Origin: Pseudomonadota bacterium
Lineage (GTDB): Bacteria > Pseudomonadota > Alphaproteobacteria > Rhodospirillales > Magnetospirillaceae
Length of the DNA stretch: 8,883 nt
Direction: 5' to 3'
Assembly (NCBI GenBank): GCA_023426365.1
Contig: JAFAAW010000019.1
Coordinates: forward strand, 1 to 8,883
The translations under genes and the position numbers were made by a program. How positions within the stretch are numbered: the first letter of the stretch is position 1; each line of letters starts with the position of its first letter. Shown one piece after another: positions 1 to 6,896 of this stretch. Under the pieces are notes generated by a model. It saw only the letters and a program-made list of their open reading frames with translations, did no database searches and had not been told where the DNA came from.

Positions 1-381
1 CTCGGTGCGCACGCCGAGCTTCTGCACCTTGTCCTGGCTGACCTTCAGCGTGCTGCCGCCGTCGTCGTCACCCTCGTAGACCGGGATGTAGTCCATCCCC
101 ATGTTGTCCTTCTTCGGCACCGGCGAGTAGTCGGCCGACCCGTCGGGGGCCTGGTAGTAGAGGATAGCGCGCTCGGCGGCGACCTGAGCGGCCGCGTGCG
201 CTGCCGCATCATGCCCACCCTGGGCAGGCTGTGCCGCCGGAGCCGAGTGCCCCGCGTGCGCGTCGGCGGGAGCGCTGGCAGGCGCCACCGGAGCGGGAGC
301 GGATTGGCGGCCGAGCCAGAAGCCACCGCCCAAGGCGGCGATGACGGCCGCGCTGGCGACCAGAGTTCCCGCGCGCTTCAC
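1..381 (-). CDS. RND efflux periplasmic adaptor (CusB/CzcB type), N-terminal part, truncated by window edge
   Basis: This is the first 127 codons of a membrane-fusion adaptor that would link an inner-membrane RND metal pump to the outer-membrane channel encoded just upstream. Residues 5-24 are a hydrophobic N-terminal anchor or signal. A low-complexity Ala/Pro/His linker (about 27-68, with H42, H45, H57, H62) follows. A heavy-metal-binding motif comes next: ILYYQAPDG at 73-81 and PVPKKDNMGMDYIPVYE at 87-103, typical of CusB-like adaptors. The usual YYxxPMG is YYQAPDG here, so the first Met is missing while M94 and M96 remain. The chosen start is GTG at 381, whose GTGA overlaps the stop of the channel gene, implying translational coupling; a GGGGGTGAG stretch lies just upstream. 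The barrel and hairpin domains lie outside the window. The family is well supported; the metal (Cu/Ag versus Zn/Co/Cd) is not determined. Confidence 0.88.
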   Translation of the reverse strand, partial: MKRAGTLVASAAVIAALGGGFWLGRQSAPAPVAPASAPADAHAGHSAPAAQPAQGGHDAAAHAAAQVAAERAILYYQAPDGSADYSPVPKKDNMGMDYIPVYEGDDDGGSTLKVSQDKVQKLGVRTE

Positions 382-1655
382 AGCTCACCCCCGATCAGCT
401 TCTCAAGCTCGGCCAGCCGCATCTGCTGGTCGAACTGGACCTTCAGCAGGTCGATCTGCGTCTTCCATAGCTGCTGCTCGGCAGTCAGCACGTCGAGGAA
501 CTCGGTGCGCCCAAGCTCGTAGGACTTGGCCGCCGCCTGGAAGCCGATGTCGGCTTGCGGCAAAGCGCTTTCGCGCAGCAGCGTCTCGACCTGCCGCGAG
601 GCTTCGAGGCTGATCCAGGAATCCTGGACCTCGTTGCCCAGCTCCACCTGACGGGCTTGGCGGCGCATGCGGGCTGCGGCGGACATGGCCTTGGCTTCGC
701 CGATGTCGGAATTGCGCAGGCCCCATTGGATGGGGACGTTCATGGTCACCATGGCTTCGTAATTGTCGATGCGGCCTTCCCGGCGCATGGCGCCCACGCC
801 AACCTCGAAATCCGGGTACCAGCTCTTTTCAGCCAGGGCGACGCTCTTGTCTGCCCCGGCGATAATGGCCTCCTGGGCCAGAAGCTCGGGGTTCGACGAC
901 TGCGCCCGGTCAGTCAGCGCCGCCACGTCCAGCGCCTCCTTGGGCGGAATGGGACGGGGATGGGGCTCCTCGACCAGCGGCGCGTTGAGGTCACGGTTGA
1001 GCAGGCGGTTGATTTTGACCCGCGCCTTGCGCCGCTCCGCCTGCATGCGGGCGATTTCCGTCTCCAGCATGGACTTTTCGACGCCCGCCCGTGTCACGTC
1101 CTGCTGGCTGCCGAGTCCCTGCCCGTAGCGCGCTGAGGCCAGCTTGGTCAGGGTGTCGAGCCGCCCACGCAGGTTCTTGGCCAAGTCGACGGTGAGGTGG
1201 GCCTGGTGGTATTCGGCGTAAGCCACCTTCACCTTGGCGATGAGATCGTTCTCGACCGCCTTCTTCAACACAGCCGCCTTCTTGGCGCCCGCTTCGGCGA
1301 TTTCGCGCTTGAGGTCGCGCTTGCCCCAAAACGGCAGTTCCTGGGTGATGCGGATGGTCTTGTCGGTGCCGCCCGAGCTGCTACGCGGGGCATAGCTCGG
1401 GAAGTCGCGCTGCCAGCCCTCCACAAGGAAGGTGATCTTGGGGTCCATCAGGCTGCCGGCGCCCTCGACCTTGGCGGCGGCGGCATCCGCCTCCAGGGCC
1501 ATGACCTGAACCTCGGGGTTCATGGAGCGCACCAGTTCCACGAGCTCGTCGACCGACGCCCCAACGGCCCCGTTATGGCGATGCTCCTGCGACCAGGCAG
1601 GCGAGGACAGTCCCAGGGCCAACAGCAGGGCAAGGGCGGCGGTCGTCGTTCTCAT
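378..1655 (-). CDS. TolC-family outer-membrane channel of a metal efflux system (CusC/CzcC type)
   Basis: This 425-residue protein is predicted to form the trimeric outer-membrane and periplasmic duct of a tripartite RND exporter. Residues 1-22 are a signal peptide (Leu/Ala-rich core, then SSPAWSQ), followed by a short His-containing segment EHRHNG. The rest is a long-helix protein with two related halves, as in TolC-family outer-membrane efflux proteins. ITQELPFWGKR at 103-113 is a recognisable motif of CusC/CzcC-like members. There is no obvious lipobox Cys, so it is probably not a lipoprotein, unlike E. coli CusC. The ATG at 1655 is preceded by AAGAGGGG. It lies 18 bases after the small secreted-protein gene, and its stop overlaps the adaptor start, so all three genes should share one transcript. 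The family is certain; the substrate is inferred from the neighbours. Confidence 0.92.
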   Translation of the reverse strand: MRTTTAALALLLALGLSSPAWSQEHRHNGAVGASVDELVELVRSMNPEVQVMALEADAAAAKVEGAGSLMDPKITFLVEGWQRDFPSYAPRSSSGGTDKTIRITQELPFWGKRDLKREIAEAGAKKAAVLKKAVENDLIAKVKVAYAEYHQAHLTVDLAKNLRGRLDTLTKLASARYGQGLGSQQDVTRAGVEKSMLETEIARMQAERRKARVKINRLLNRDLNAPLVEEPHPRPIPPKEALDVAALTDRAQSSNPELLAQEAIIAGADKSVALAEKSWYPDFEVGVGAMRREGRIDNYEAMVTMNVPIQWGLRNSDIGEAKAMSAAARMRRQARQVELGNEVQDSWISLEASRQVETLLRESALPQADIGFQAAAKSYELGRTEFLDVLTAEQQLWKTQIDLLKVQFDQQMRLAELEKLIGGEL

Positions 1656-1673
1656 GGTCCCCTCTTGGAAACT

Positions 1674-2081
1674 TTAGTGGCTATGCGAGCCGCCCGCGGC
1701 GGTGAACGGCACCGCCCCGGTGACGGTGGCGGCTTCACCCTGGACCTTGGCAGCGACCTGAAGGGTCCACGGGCCAGCCATGGAGAGGTCGGCGGTGAAG
1801 GTGTAGGCGCCCTTGCCATCCGGCTTTCCGGACGAGACCTTGGTCGCCATCGGCGCCATTCCGGCCATGGGCATTTCCATCTTGGCGGGAAGGATAATGG
1901 CATCGGTCACCGGTTTGCCGGTCGGCACATGCACCAGGCGCACCGCCACCGGGGTCGCGGGAGACACCGCCACATGCGGCTGCACGGCCTCGAAGCGGTA
2001 ATCCTTGGGATCAGCCCATGCATTCATCGACAAGCCGGCCAGAGCCGCCGACAGAACCAGCACACCACCAACCTTGCGCAT
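1674..2081 (-). CDS. Secreted YtkA/FixH-like small protein, putative periplasmic metal-binding partner of the efflux system
   Basis: This is a 135-residue exported protein, first in the leftward efflux operon. A longer frame opens at 2132, but the ATG at 2081 is chosen: AAGGAG lies six bases upstream, and a signal peptide starts right there (MRKVGG, hydrophobic 6-19, cleavage near AWA/DP at 23-24). The mature part resembles the YtkA-like/FixH beta-sandwich family: a VRLVHVPTGKPVTDA strand-loop at about 48-61 and GAYTFTADLSMAGPWTLQV at 91-109. A methionine cluster, KMEMPMAGMAPM, spans 67-78, and the protein ends in SHSH. Met and His clusters of this kind commonly bind Cu(I) or Ag(I). A periplasmic metal-binding or chaperone role is therefore inferred, not shown. 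Similar small genes often sit beside RND adaptor genes. Exact function unknown. Confidence 0.8.
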   Translation of the reverse strand: MRKVGGVLVLSAALAGLSMNAWADPKDYRFEAVQPHVAVSPATPVAVRLVHVPTGKPVTDAIILPAKMEMPMAGMAPMATKVSSGKPDGKGAYTFTADLSMAGPWTLQVAAKVQGEAATVTGAVPFTAAGGSHSH

Positions 2082-2087
2082 CACGAT

Positions 2088-2093
2088 CTCCTT
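2088..2093 (-). promoter_or_regulatory. Strong ribosome binding site that fixes the start of the YtkA-like gene
   Basis: On the minus strand this reads AAGGAG, six bases before the ATG at 2081. It is a near-perfect Shine-Dalgarno and favours that ATG over the in-frame ATG at 2132, whose extra 17 residues (polar, Arg/Pro-rich) would spoil the signal peptide. Confidence 0.8.
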
Positions 2094-2113
2094 CGGCAAA
2101 CGGGTAGGCGGAC

Positions 2114-2126
2114 AACGGCGTCCGTT
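2114..2126. repeat. Short palindrome AACGG-CGT-CCGTT in the leader of the efflux operon
   Basis: A perfect 5-bp inverted repeat with a 3-base spacer sits about 33 bases before the leftward start codon and downstream of the -10 candidate. It could be a small RNA hairpin or a protein site, or chance. Weak support. Confidence 0.2.
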
Positions 2127-2170
2127 ATTCACCTATACACCGCCGTTTTCCTGCACTCGTGTGTGCGATT

Positions 2171-2185
2171 GTAAATTTATGTAAA
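2171..2185. promoter_or_regulatory. Candidate response-regulator operator: direct repeat GTAAA-N5-GTAAA
   Basis: The sequence GTAAATTTATGTAAA contains two GTAAA half-sites exactly 10 bp apart, in an AT-rich island inside GC-rich DNA. OmpR/PhoB-family regulators typically bind tandem half-sites spaced 10-11 bp, and an OmpR-family regulator is encoded by the rightward operon. The repeat lies about 90 bases from each start codon. Its centre (near 2178) is about 41 bases upstream of the leftward -10 candidate at 2137-2132, a plausible distance for activation. Assignment to this regulator is inference from proximity and spacing. Confidence 0.45.
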
Positions 2186-2261
2186 CGGCGCATTCGGCCG
2201 CTCGCCAACCTCCCGCGACGGCGCTATTCGTGGAGAGACTCAACAGCATCCCGAGGGCAGG

Positions 2262-3665
2262 ATGAAGAGGCTTCTGCCGGATTCCATTGCAGGCCGCACG
2301 ACCTTCGTGCTGCTCGTGGGGCTGACGCTGTCGCACGTGCTCAGCACCGCCGTCTATTCCACTGACCGCCAGACCGCCGTTCTCGAGGCCAATGAAAGCC
2401 AGTTCGCTGACCGGGTGGCCTCGGTGGCCCGATTGCTCGACCGTGCCGGTGGCGACGAACGCAAGGATTTGATCGAAGCCCTCAACAGCCCCATCCTCAG
2501 CGTCAGTTGGACGCCGGAGTCAGCCTTTCCCCACGATCATGACGAAAGCCAGGAACTAAGCGCCGTTCGTGCCGCCCTGGAGCCGTATTTCGGCCAGTTG
2601 GAGAAGCGGCGTATCCATGTCATGGAGCGGCATGCCGGCGACCTGTTCACTGACCATGGTACCCAACACACTCCGAGCTGGACCAGCATCCTGCGTCTGG
2701 CCCACAACATGCCCGACAACCAAACTGTCCAGGTCTCATTGCAGCTCAACGACGGCTCGTGGGCGAATTTCGGGCTGACACTGGTGCGCTCGGCATCGCT
2801 TCTGTCCCATCGCTCGGTCCTGTCGACGCTAATCATGGCCTTGGGAATCGCCCTGTTCTCGGTGCTGACCACCCGCTGGATCGGCCGCCCCCTGGCAACC
2901 TTCGCCCGCGCCGCCGACCGCCTGGGCCGCGATGTCAATGCACCACCTCTGCCACCCGATGGCCCCAAGGAGGTGCGCAGCGCGGCCGCTGCCTTCAACG
3001 ACATGCAGGAGCGCATCCGCCGCTTCGTCGAAGACCGCACCCGCATGCTGGCCGCGATCTCCCACGACCTCCGCAGCCCCATTACCCGGCTGCGCCTGCG
3101 CACCGAGATGCTGCCCGAAGGCGAATCCAGAACCCGCATGCTCGCCGATCTCGCCGACATGGAGGAGATGGTCTCCTCCACGTTGGAATTCGCCCGCGGC
3201 GAAAGCACCGATGAGGCGGTGCAGACGATCGACCTAGCCGCAACGCTGGAGGCGATCTGCGACAACGCCACCGACATTGGCTTGGCCGCCGAATACCAAT
3301 GGAACGGCCGCTTGGTCTGCGCTTGCCGCCCGCTGGCGCTCAAGCGCGCCCTCACCAACCTAGTCGAGAATGCCGCCCGCTATGGCGGCCAGGCCATGGT
3401 CCAGGCCGCGCACCAGGGGCGGGACATTCGTGTGGTCATTGAGGACCAGGGACCTGGTATTCCCGAAGATTGCCTAGAGACGGTGTTCACCCCCTTCTTC
3501 CGGCTCGAAGCGTCCCGCAACCGCAAGACCGGTGGCATGGGACTCGGCATGACCGTGGCACGCACGATCATCCGCGCGCATGGCGGCGACATCACCCTAG
3601 AGAATAAGCCAGAGGGCGGCCTGCGGGTTTCCGTGACCCTGCCGCAGGCACGAAACGGCGAGTGA
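2262..3665 (+). CDS. Two-component sensor histidine kinase (HAMP, EnvZ/CusS-like), probable metal sensor
   Basis: This 467-residue membrane kinase probably senses periplasmic metal and phosphorylates the response regulator encoded next. The order is: TM1 at about 12-31; periplasmic domain 32-183; TM2 at about 185-204; HAMP at about 205-258; HisKA with phospho-acceptor His268 in AAISHDLRSPITR; HATPase_c with N-box NLVENAARYG (366-375), G1 DQGPGI (395-400), F-box PFFRLE (411-416) and G2 GGMGLGM (424-430). All catalytic motifs look intact. The periplasmic part has HDHD at 91-94 and further His at 119, 124, 132, 136 and 148, plausible metal ligands. The start at 2262 is preceded by GAGGGCAG. Four bases separate its TGA from the regulator's ATG, so co-translation is likely. 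The kinase assignment is firm; the metal stimulus is inferred from the divergent efflux genes. Confidence 0.93.
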   Translation: MKRLLPDSIAGRTTFVLLVGLTLSHVLSTAVYSTDRQTAVLEANESQFADRVASVARLLDRAGGDERKDLIEALNSPILSVSWTPESAFPHDHDESQELSAVRAALEPYFGQLEKRRIHVMERHAGDLFTDHGTQHTPSWTSILRLAHNMPDNQTVQVSLQLNDGSWANFGLTLVRSASLLSHRSVLSTLIMALGIALFSVLTTRWIGRPLATFARAADRLGRDVNAPPLPPDGPKEVRSAAAAFNDMQERIRRFVEDRTRMLAAISHDLRSPITRLRLRTEMLPEGESRTRMLADLADMEEMVSSTLEFARGESTDEAVQTIDLAATLEAICDNATDIGLAAEYQWNGRLVCACRPLALKRALTNLVENAARYGGQAMVQAAHQGRDIRVVIEDQGPGIPEDCLETVFTPFFRLEASRNRKTGGMGLGMTVARTIIRAHGGDITLENKPEGGLRVSVTLPQARNGE

Positions 3666-3669
3666 CATC

Positions 3670-4404
3670 ATGGATCACCAGAACATCATCATCGTCGACG
3701 ACGACCCCGAGATTGCCGGCCTCGTCTCCGAGTATCTCGGCCAGCATGGGTTCGCGGTGACCGCCGTTGGAGACGGAAAGGCCATGCGGGAGGCGATGGC
3801 TCACGGCAGCTTCGACCTCGTTATCCTCGACCTGATGCTGCCCGGCGAGGACGGCCTGTCGCTGTGCCGCCACCTGCGCGCCACCACCACATTGCCCATC
3901 ATAATGCTGACCGCGATGGGCAGCGAGACCGACCGCGTGGTCGGCCTGGAAATGGGCGCAGATGATTACGTCGCCAAACCGTTCAGCGCGCGCGAATTGC
4001 TGGCCCGCATCAAAGCGGTGCTGCGGCGCGGCGTGCCACGCACGGAACTTGATGAAGGGGGTGTGAAAATCGCCCCATCGACAGAGGTGCTGGAGTTTTC
4101 AGGATGGCGCCTGGACATCGGCCGCCGCCAATTGCATTCCGTGGACGGCGTGCTCGTCGAGTTGACGAGCGGCGAATTTGATTTGCTGCATGCGCTCCTG
4201 ATCAATCCCCAGCGGGTCCTCAACCGCGACCAATTGTTGGACCTCGCCCGCGGCCGCGTTTCGGGCCCCTTCGACCGAACGATCGACGTTCAGGTCGGGC
4301 GCCTGCGCCGCAAGCTGGAGATTGACCCCAAGAAGCCCGAGCTGATCAAGACGGTGCGCGGTGGCGGTTATATGCTTGCCTCCGAGGTTAAAGGACAACG
4401 GTAG
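3670..4404 (+). CDS. OmpR-family response regulator of the metal efflux locus
   Basis: This 244-residue cytoplasmic DNA-binding regulator is probably activated by the preceding kinase. The receiver domain (about 4-118) has the acidic pocket D10-D12, phospho-acceptor Asp54 in VILDLMLPGEDG, switch Thr81 and conserved Lys103 in YVAKPFSARELLARI. The C-terminal winged helix (about 145-237) has the family pattern LTSGEFDLLHALL (165-177), a DRTIDVQVGRLRRKL recognition region (202-216) and TVRGGGYML (228-236). All key residues are present. It is likely to bind the direct repeat in the divergent region and to induce the leftward efflux operon, and perhaps its own operon. CusR, CopR and CzcR are functional relatives, but the sequence does not single one out. 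The gene ends 20 bases from the convergent protease gene, with no visible terminator between them. Confidence 0.94.
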   Translation: MDHQNIIIVDDDPEIAGLVSEYLGQHGFAVTAVGDGKAMREAMAHGSFDLVILDLMLPGEDGLSLCRHLRATTTLPIIMLTAMGSETDRVVGLEMGADDYVAKPFSARELLARIKAVLRRGVPRTELDEGGVKIAPSTEVLEFSGWRLDIGRRQLHSVDGVLVELTSGEFDLLHALLINPQRVLNRDQLLDLARGRVSGPFDRTIDVQVGRLRRKLEIDPKKPELIKTVRGGGYMLASEVKGQR

Positions 4405-4424
4405 AAACTGCCCCAGATAAAGCG

Positions 4425-6885
4425 TCAATAAATCTCCACCGTGGCCGCCACCGGCGTGTAGACATCCACCTCCGCGTCACCGGCGTCGATGGTAACCACC
4501 AACGAATAGCGCGCGCTATTGGCCCATCGTTCCAGGTGAGCGCGCTCTTTCCACCATCCGCCAACCGGATGGACGGCGATCACTCCGCAACGGGCCAGAT
4601 CCGATGCTGGGCCGCGCCAGATGTCCGAGTGGATAGAGCCCACATCCCTTTCCTGGGACCCGAGTACCCAATACCGGCTGTCGGAATCTCGCGGCGCCAC
4701 GCCACCCAGTTCAACAGCGGCTGCCTTGTTGATGCGGGCGCGGAAAGCGTCCACCTCTTCGTCAGGCAGCTTCAGCTTGAAGCGCAAGCCGTGCGAGGCG
4801 TAGCGCAGCTTGCGGCCGCGTGCCGTCTCCGAGGGATTGGGCTCGACGAAGTAGCTGAGCGTCAGGCGCATGGTCACGTCGCCTTCGAGCGCTTCCAGAG
4901 CCGCCTTTGGCCAGGGAAGCTCAAACAGCTTCATCTCATTGAGAACGGCGTAACCGTTCTCCTCGGACCATTTATATGGCTGGAGCGTGTCCTGCACGAT
5001 CAGTGTCAGGCAGTTGGAAGCGCTCCGGCGAGCGCGATCAAGATCGGGCACGTCATAGCCATATCGGCGCAACAGCTGCCCAAAATCTGCCTTTTTGGGC
5101 TCCGCGGGCAGATAGGCCTGCATCGCATCTGTCCAACTCGCGGAATTCACCAGCAGTGCCCGGATCGTCTCGGGCCAGAGATCCGGATACTCATCCGACA
5201 GGATCGCGGCCAGGCGAGAGGCATCAGCCGTTGCGGGGCTGGTCGCTCGCGTAGTGGTGAAGAACGGATTGGGGAAGTCGGCGCTGGTGGTCAGCAGTGC
5301 CAGGTCCGGGACAGCCATCCCGAGCCCGTCGCGGGGATCGACGGCGCGGTTGCCTCCTTCCAAGGTAAGCTCTGGCTTGATCGGCCAGGTCCGTTCCCAT
5401 GACGCGGTGCGGCTGTCCGGGCACAGGTCGCCCGCCGGCGCCATCGGGCGATAGCCGTCCAAGGTCGGATCGGTCAGCACCTGCTTCTCGGTATAAGCAC
5501 CGATGGTCAGGGCATTCCAAGCCTGAGCGGGACTTTCCAGTTCTGCGTCATCGTTGAGGGCGGGGTAATCGGCAACAGGCGGCAGGATGTCGCGCAGATT
5601 GCCGGCCGACACGCAGAAGAGCCTCGGCTCCCCGCCCGGCAGGTCCGTGCCGGTCGCGAGCTGGTCGAGCTCGGCCGACCAGATCGTCGGAAAGCCGTCA
5701 TGCGGCGTGTCGTCCGACGTGGTGGTGGCGAGACAATAGATCCGGCGATACCCGTGGCCGATCATCTCTGCCCACTCGACCGCCTGCCTGGTAATGGCGG
5801 GCAGCTGGTCATACTCGTTCTCGGGGAGCCCGGCAGGCGGGACCACCTTGACCGACTCCAGCCGATGAGGTGGTGCAATTGGGTGGCCATGGTCGAGGTG
5901 GCGGGTCAAATCCCCGAAGAGGGCGACGCCAGCCTGTCGCGTGCCGTGCCCATTAGTATCGAATTCGCCCCAGTCACCATCGGCCGCATGGCAGTCGCCC
6001 TCCGCAAGGAAGGGCGCGATCAGCGGATGGCCCCGGTTGACCCCGGTATCGAGGAGGCAGACCGAGGCCCGGGCCTCCTCGGGCTGCCGCGCCACCAACC
6101 GGTCGGCGGCTTCCCGCACGAAGTCCCCCTGGTCGGGAACGGGCAACCCATCGAAAAAGTCGGCGGTGGTCGACGACCGGCGGACCTTGGAGATGCATAG
6201 AGTGCGGTCGAGCAACGCGCCCATCTGCTCGGGCGTTGCCACGACCAGCACCACGTCGGTTTCCGGGAAATGCAGCGGCGACCGCCCGAGGTGAATACCA
6301 AGGCGCCCGGCCTCAGCGGTGAACCGGTCCAAGGTGAGGGGGCGCAGCCAGGTTTCCCAGCGGTACCGGCAGCCGGGCGCCGGGAACAAGTCCGGCTCGT
6401 CGTCCCACAGGTCACGCAAGACGGCGAGGCGGAACGCTTCAATGCCATCGACCAGTCGCTGGTTCCGCGGCTTATCGGTATTCCGCCAATTTTTTTGTTC
6501 TGTACTCCTCGACCAGCTTCCCCAGCTTCTCGCGGGCGGCGACCGGCATGAAGAGGGTTGCTTCCTGTCGATTAGCGCGGTCAAAGGCCCCCAGCAGCTG
6601 GAGGCCGTGCTTATCCAGGCTGTCAAACGCCAGGGGTTCGCCCGGCCGCCCCGTCACGGCGACGTACACGCCATTTTCGGTGCCGGGAAGATCGTCGCGG
6701 TTCATGACCGCTTCGGCGGCTTGGCGGATCTCGGTCAGCTGTTCGAGCAGCCGGACCGCATGGGCTTGTCGATCGTCAACCGGCGAAGGCGGTGCCTTGC
6801 CTCCGCCGCTTCCCTTGGGCTGGAAATCTTCAGCGGTCCCGTGATCGGGAAGCAGGAGGTGACGTTTGTCTCTGACGATCGGCAT
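4425..6885 (-). CDS. ietS: IetS-like S8 subtilisin-type serine protease, split by a frameshift at a seven-A run
   Basis: This is the protease half of an AAA-ATPase/subtilase pair resembling IetA-IetS, where the protease is regarded as the toxic component. The N-terminal domain is read from the ATG at 6885 and hits TAA at 6474-6472. The catalytic domain is open one frame away down to TGA at 4425. Joining them at the A run (6496-6490) gives about 819 residues. In the second frame the subtilase motifs are intact: LLDTG with Asp at 6050-6048, NGHGT with His at 5948-5946, VSAGN with the oxyanion Asn at 5600-5598, and ATSPATAD with Ser at 5240-5238. No signal peptide is seen, so it should act in the cytoplasm. 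That second frame has no ATG or GTG within about 215 bases after the TAA, so it is unlikely to be a separate gene. The family is firm; whether full-length protein is made is uncertain. It could be a disrupted gene. Confidence 0.82.
6472..6885 (-). CDS. ietS: N-terminal domain of the IetS-like protease as read without frameshift
   Basis: This 137-residue frame starts 11 bases after the ATPase stop, with AAGGGCGG upstream of its ATG. It begins RDKRHLLLPD, with a Gly-rich GSGGGK and DDRQAHAVRLLEQL after it, then a beta/alpha segment around GVYVAVTGRPGEPLAFDSL and EATLFMPVAAREKLGKLVEE. This layout is characteristic of the N-terminal domain (perhaps propeptide-like) of long bacterial S8 peptidases paired with AAA ATPases. 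In such proteins it runs on into a segment like KPRNQRLVDGIEAFRLAVLRDLW, which here is found only in the other frame. Unless ribosomes or polymerase slip at the A run, the product ends at ...TKKLAEYR with no catalytic domain. It is listed separately because this piece is what standard reading yields. Confidence 0.7.
   Translation of the reverse strand: MPIVRDKRHLLLPDHGTAEDFQPKGSGGGKAPPSPVDDRQAHAVRLLEQLTEIRQAAEAVMNRDDLPGTENGVYVAVTGRPGEPLAFDSLDKHGLQLLGAFDRANRQEATLFMPVAAREKLGKLVEEYRTKKLAEYR
6490..6496 (-). other. Candidate slippery site: seven consecutive A at the ietS frame switch
   Basis: On the minus strand the upstream frame reads ACA AAA AAA TTG and the downstream frame reads CAA AAA AAT TGG. 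The change is +1, equivalent to losing one A or gaining two. GAGGAG lies eight bases before the run (6510-6505); Shine-Dalgarno-like sequences upstream of slip sites can stimulate frameshifting. The upstream frame ends in TAA 15 bases after the run. The mechanism (programmed shift, transcription slippage, mutation, base-call error) is not resolved. Confidence 0.5.
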
Positions 6886-6896
6886 TCAATCCGCCC

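Larger units (their letters stand above)
2082..2261. promoter_or_regulatory. Divergent control region between the efflux operon and the two-component operon
   Basis: These 180 bases separate two outward-reading start codons (2081 leftward, 2262 rightward), so both promoters should lie here. The middle is clearly more AT-rich than its surroundings. Visible elements are a 10-bp-period direct repeat at 2171-2185 and a small palindrome at 2114-2126. On the minus strand a TATAGG-like -10 candidate lies at 2137-2132, with no good -35 at the usual distance. That would fit an activator-dependent promoter driven from the upstream repeat. No convincing sigma-70 promoter was found for the rightward genes. 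No open frame here looks like a gene. Confidence 0.6.

Noticed and set aside
1197..2174. Rightward open frame of 325 codons opposite the channel and YtkA-like genes
   Set aside because: Gly/His/Arg-rich translation typical of an antisense frame; the opposite strand has signal peptides and family motifs.
2537..3358. Leftward open frame of 273 codons opposite the kinase
   Set aside because: Ser/Arg-rich shadow of a kinase with complete motifs.
4536..5402. Long rightward open frame of 288 codons opposite the protease
   Set aside because: Antisense shadow of a GC-rich gene; no recognisable motifs or supporting start signal, while the opposite strand has clear subtilase motifs.
6020..6448. A -1 frameshift at the A AAA AAA heptamer, the classic slippery pattern in the upstream frame
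   Set aside because: A -1 shift leads into the third frame (open at 6020-6448), whose translation is Arg/Pro/Ser-rich and has no subtilase motifs. The catalytic domain needs +1 or its equivalent.
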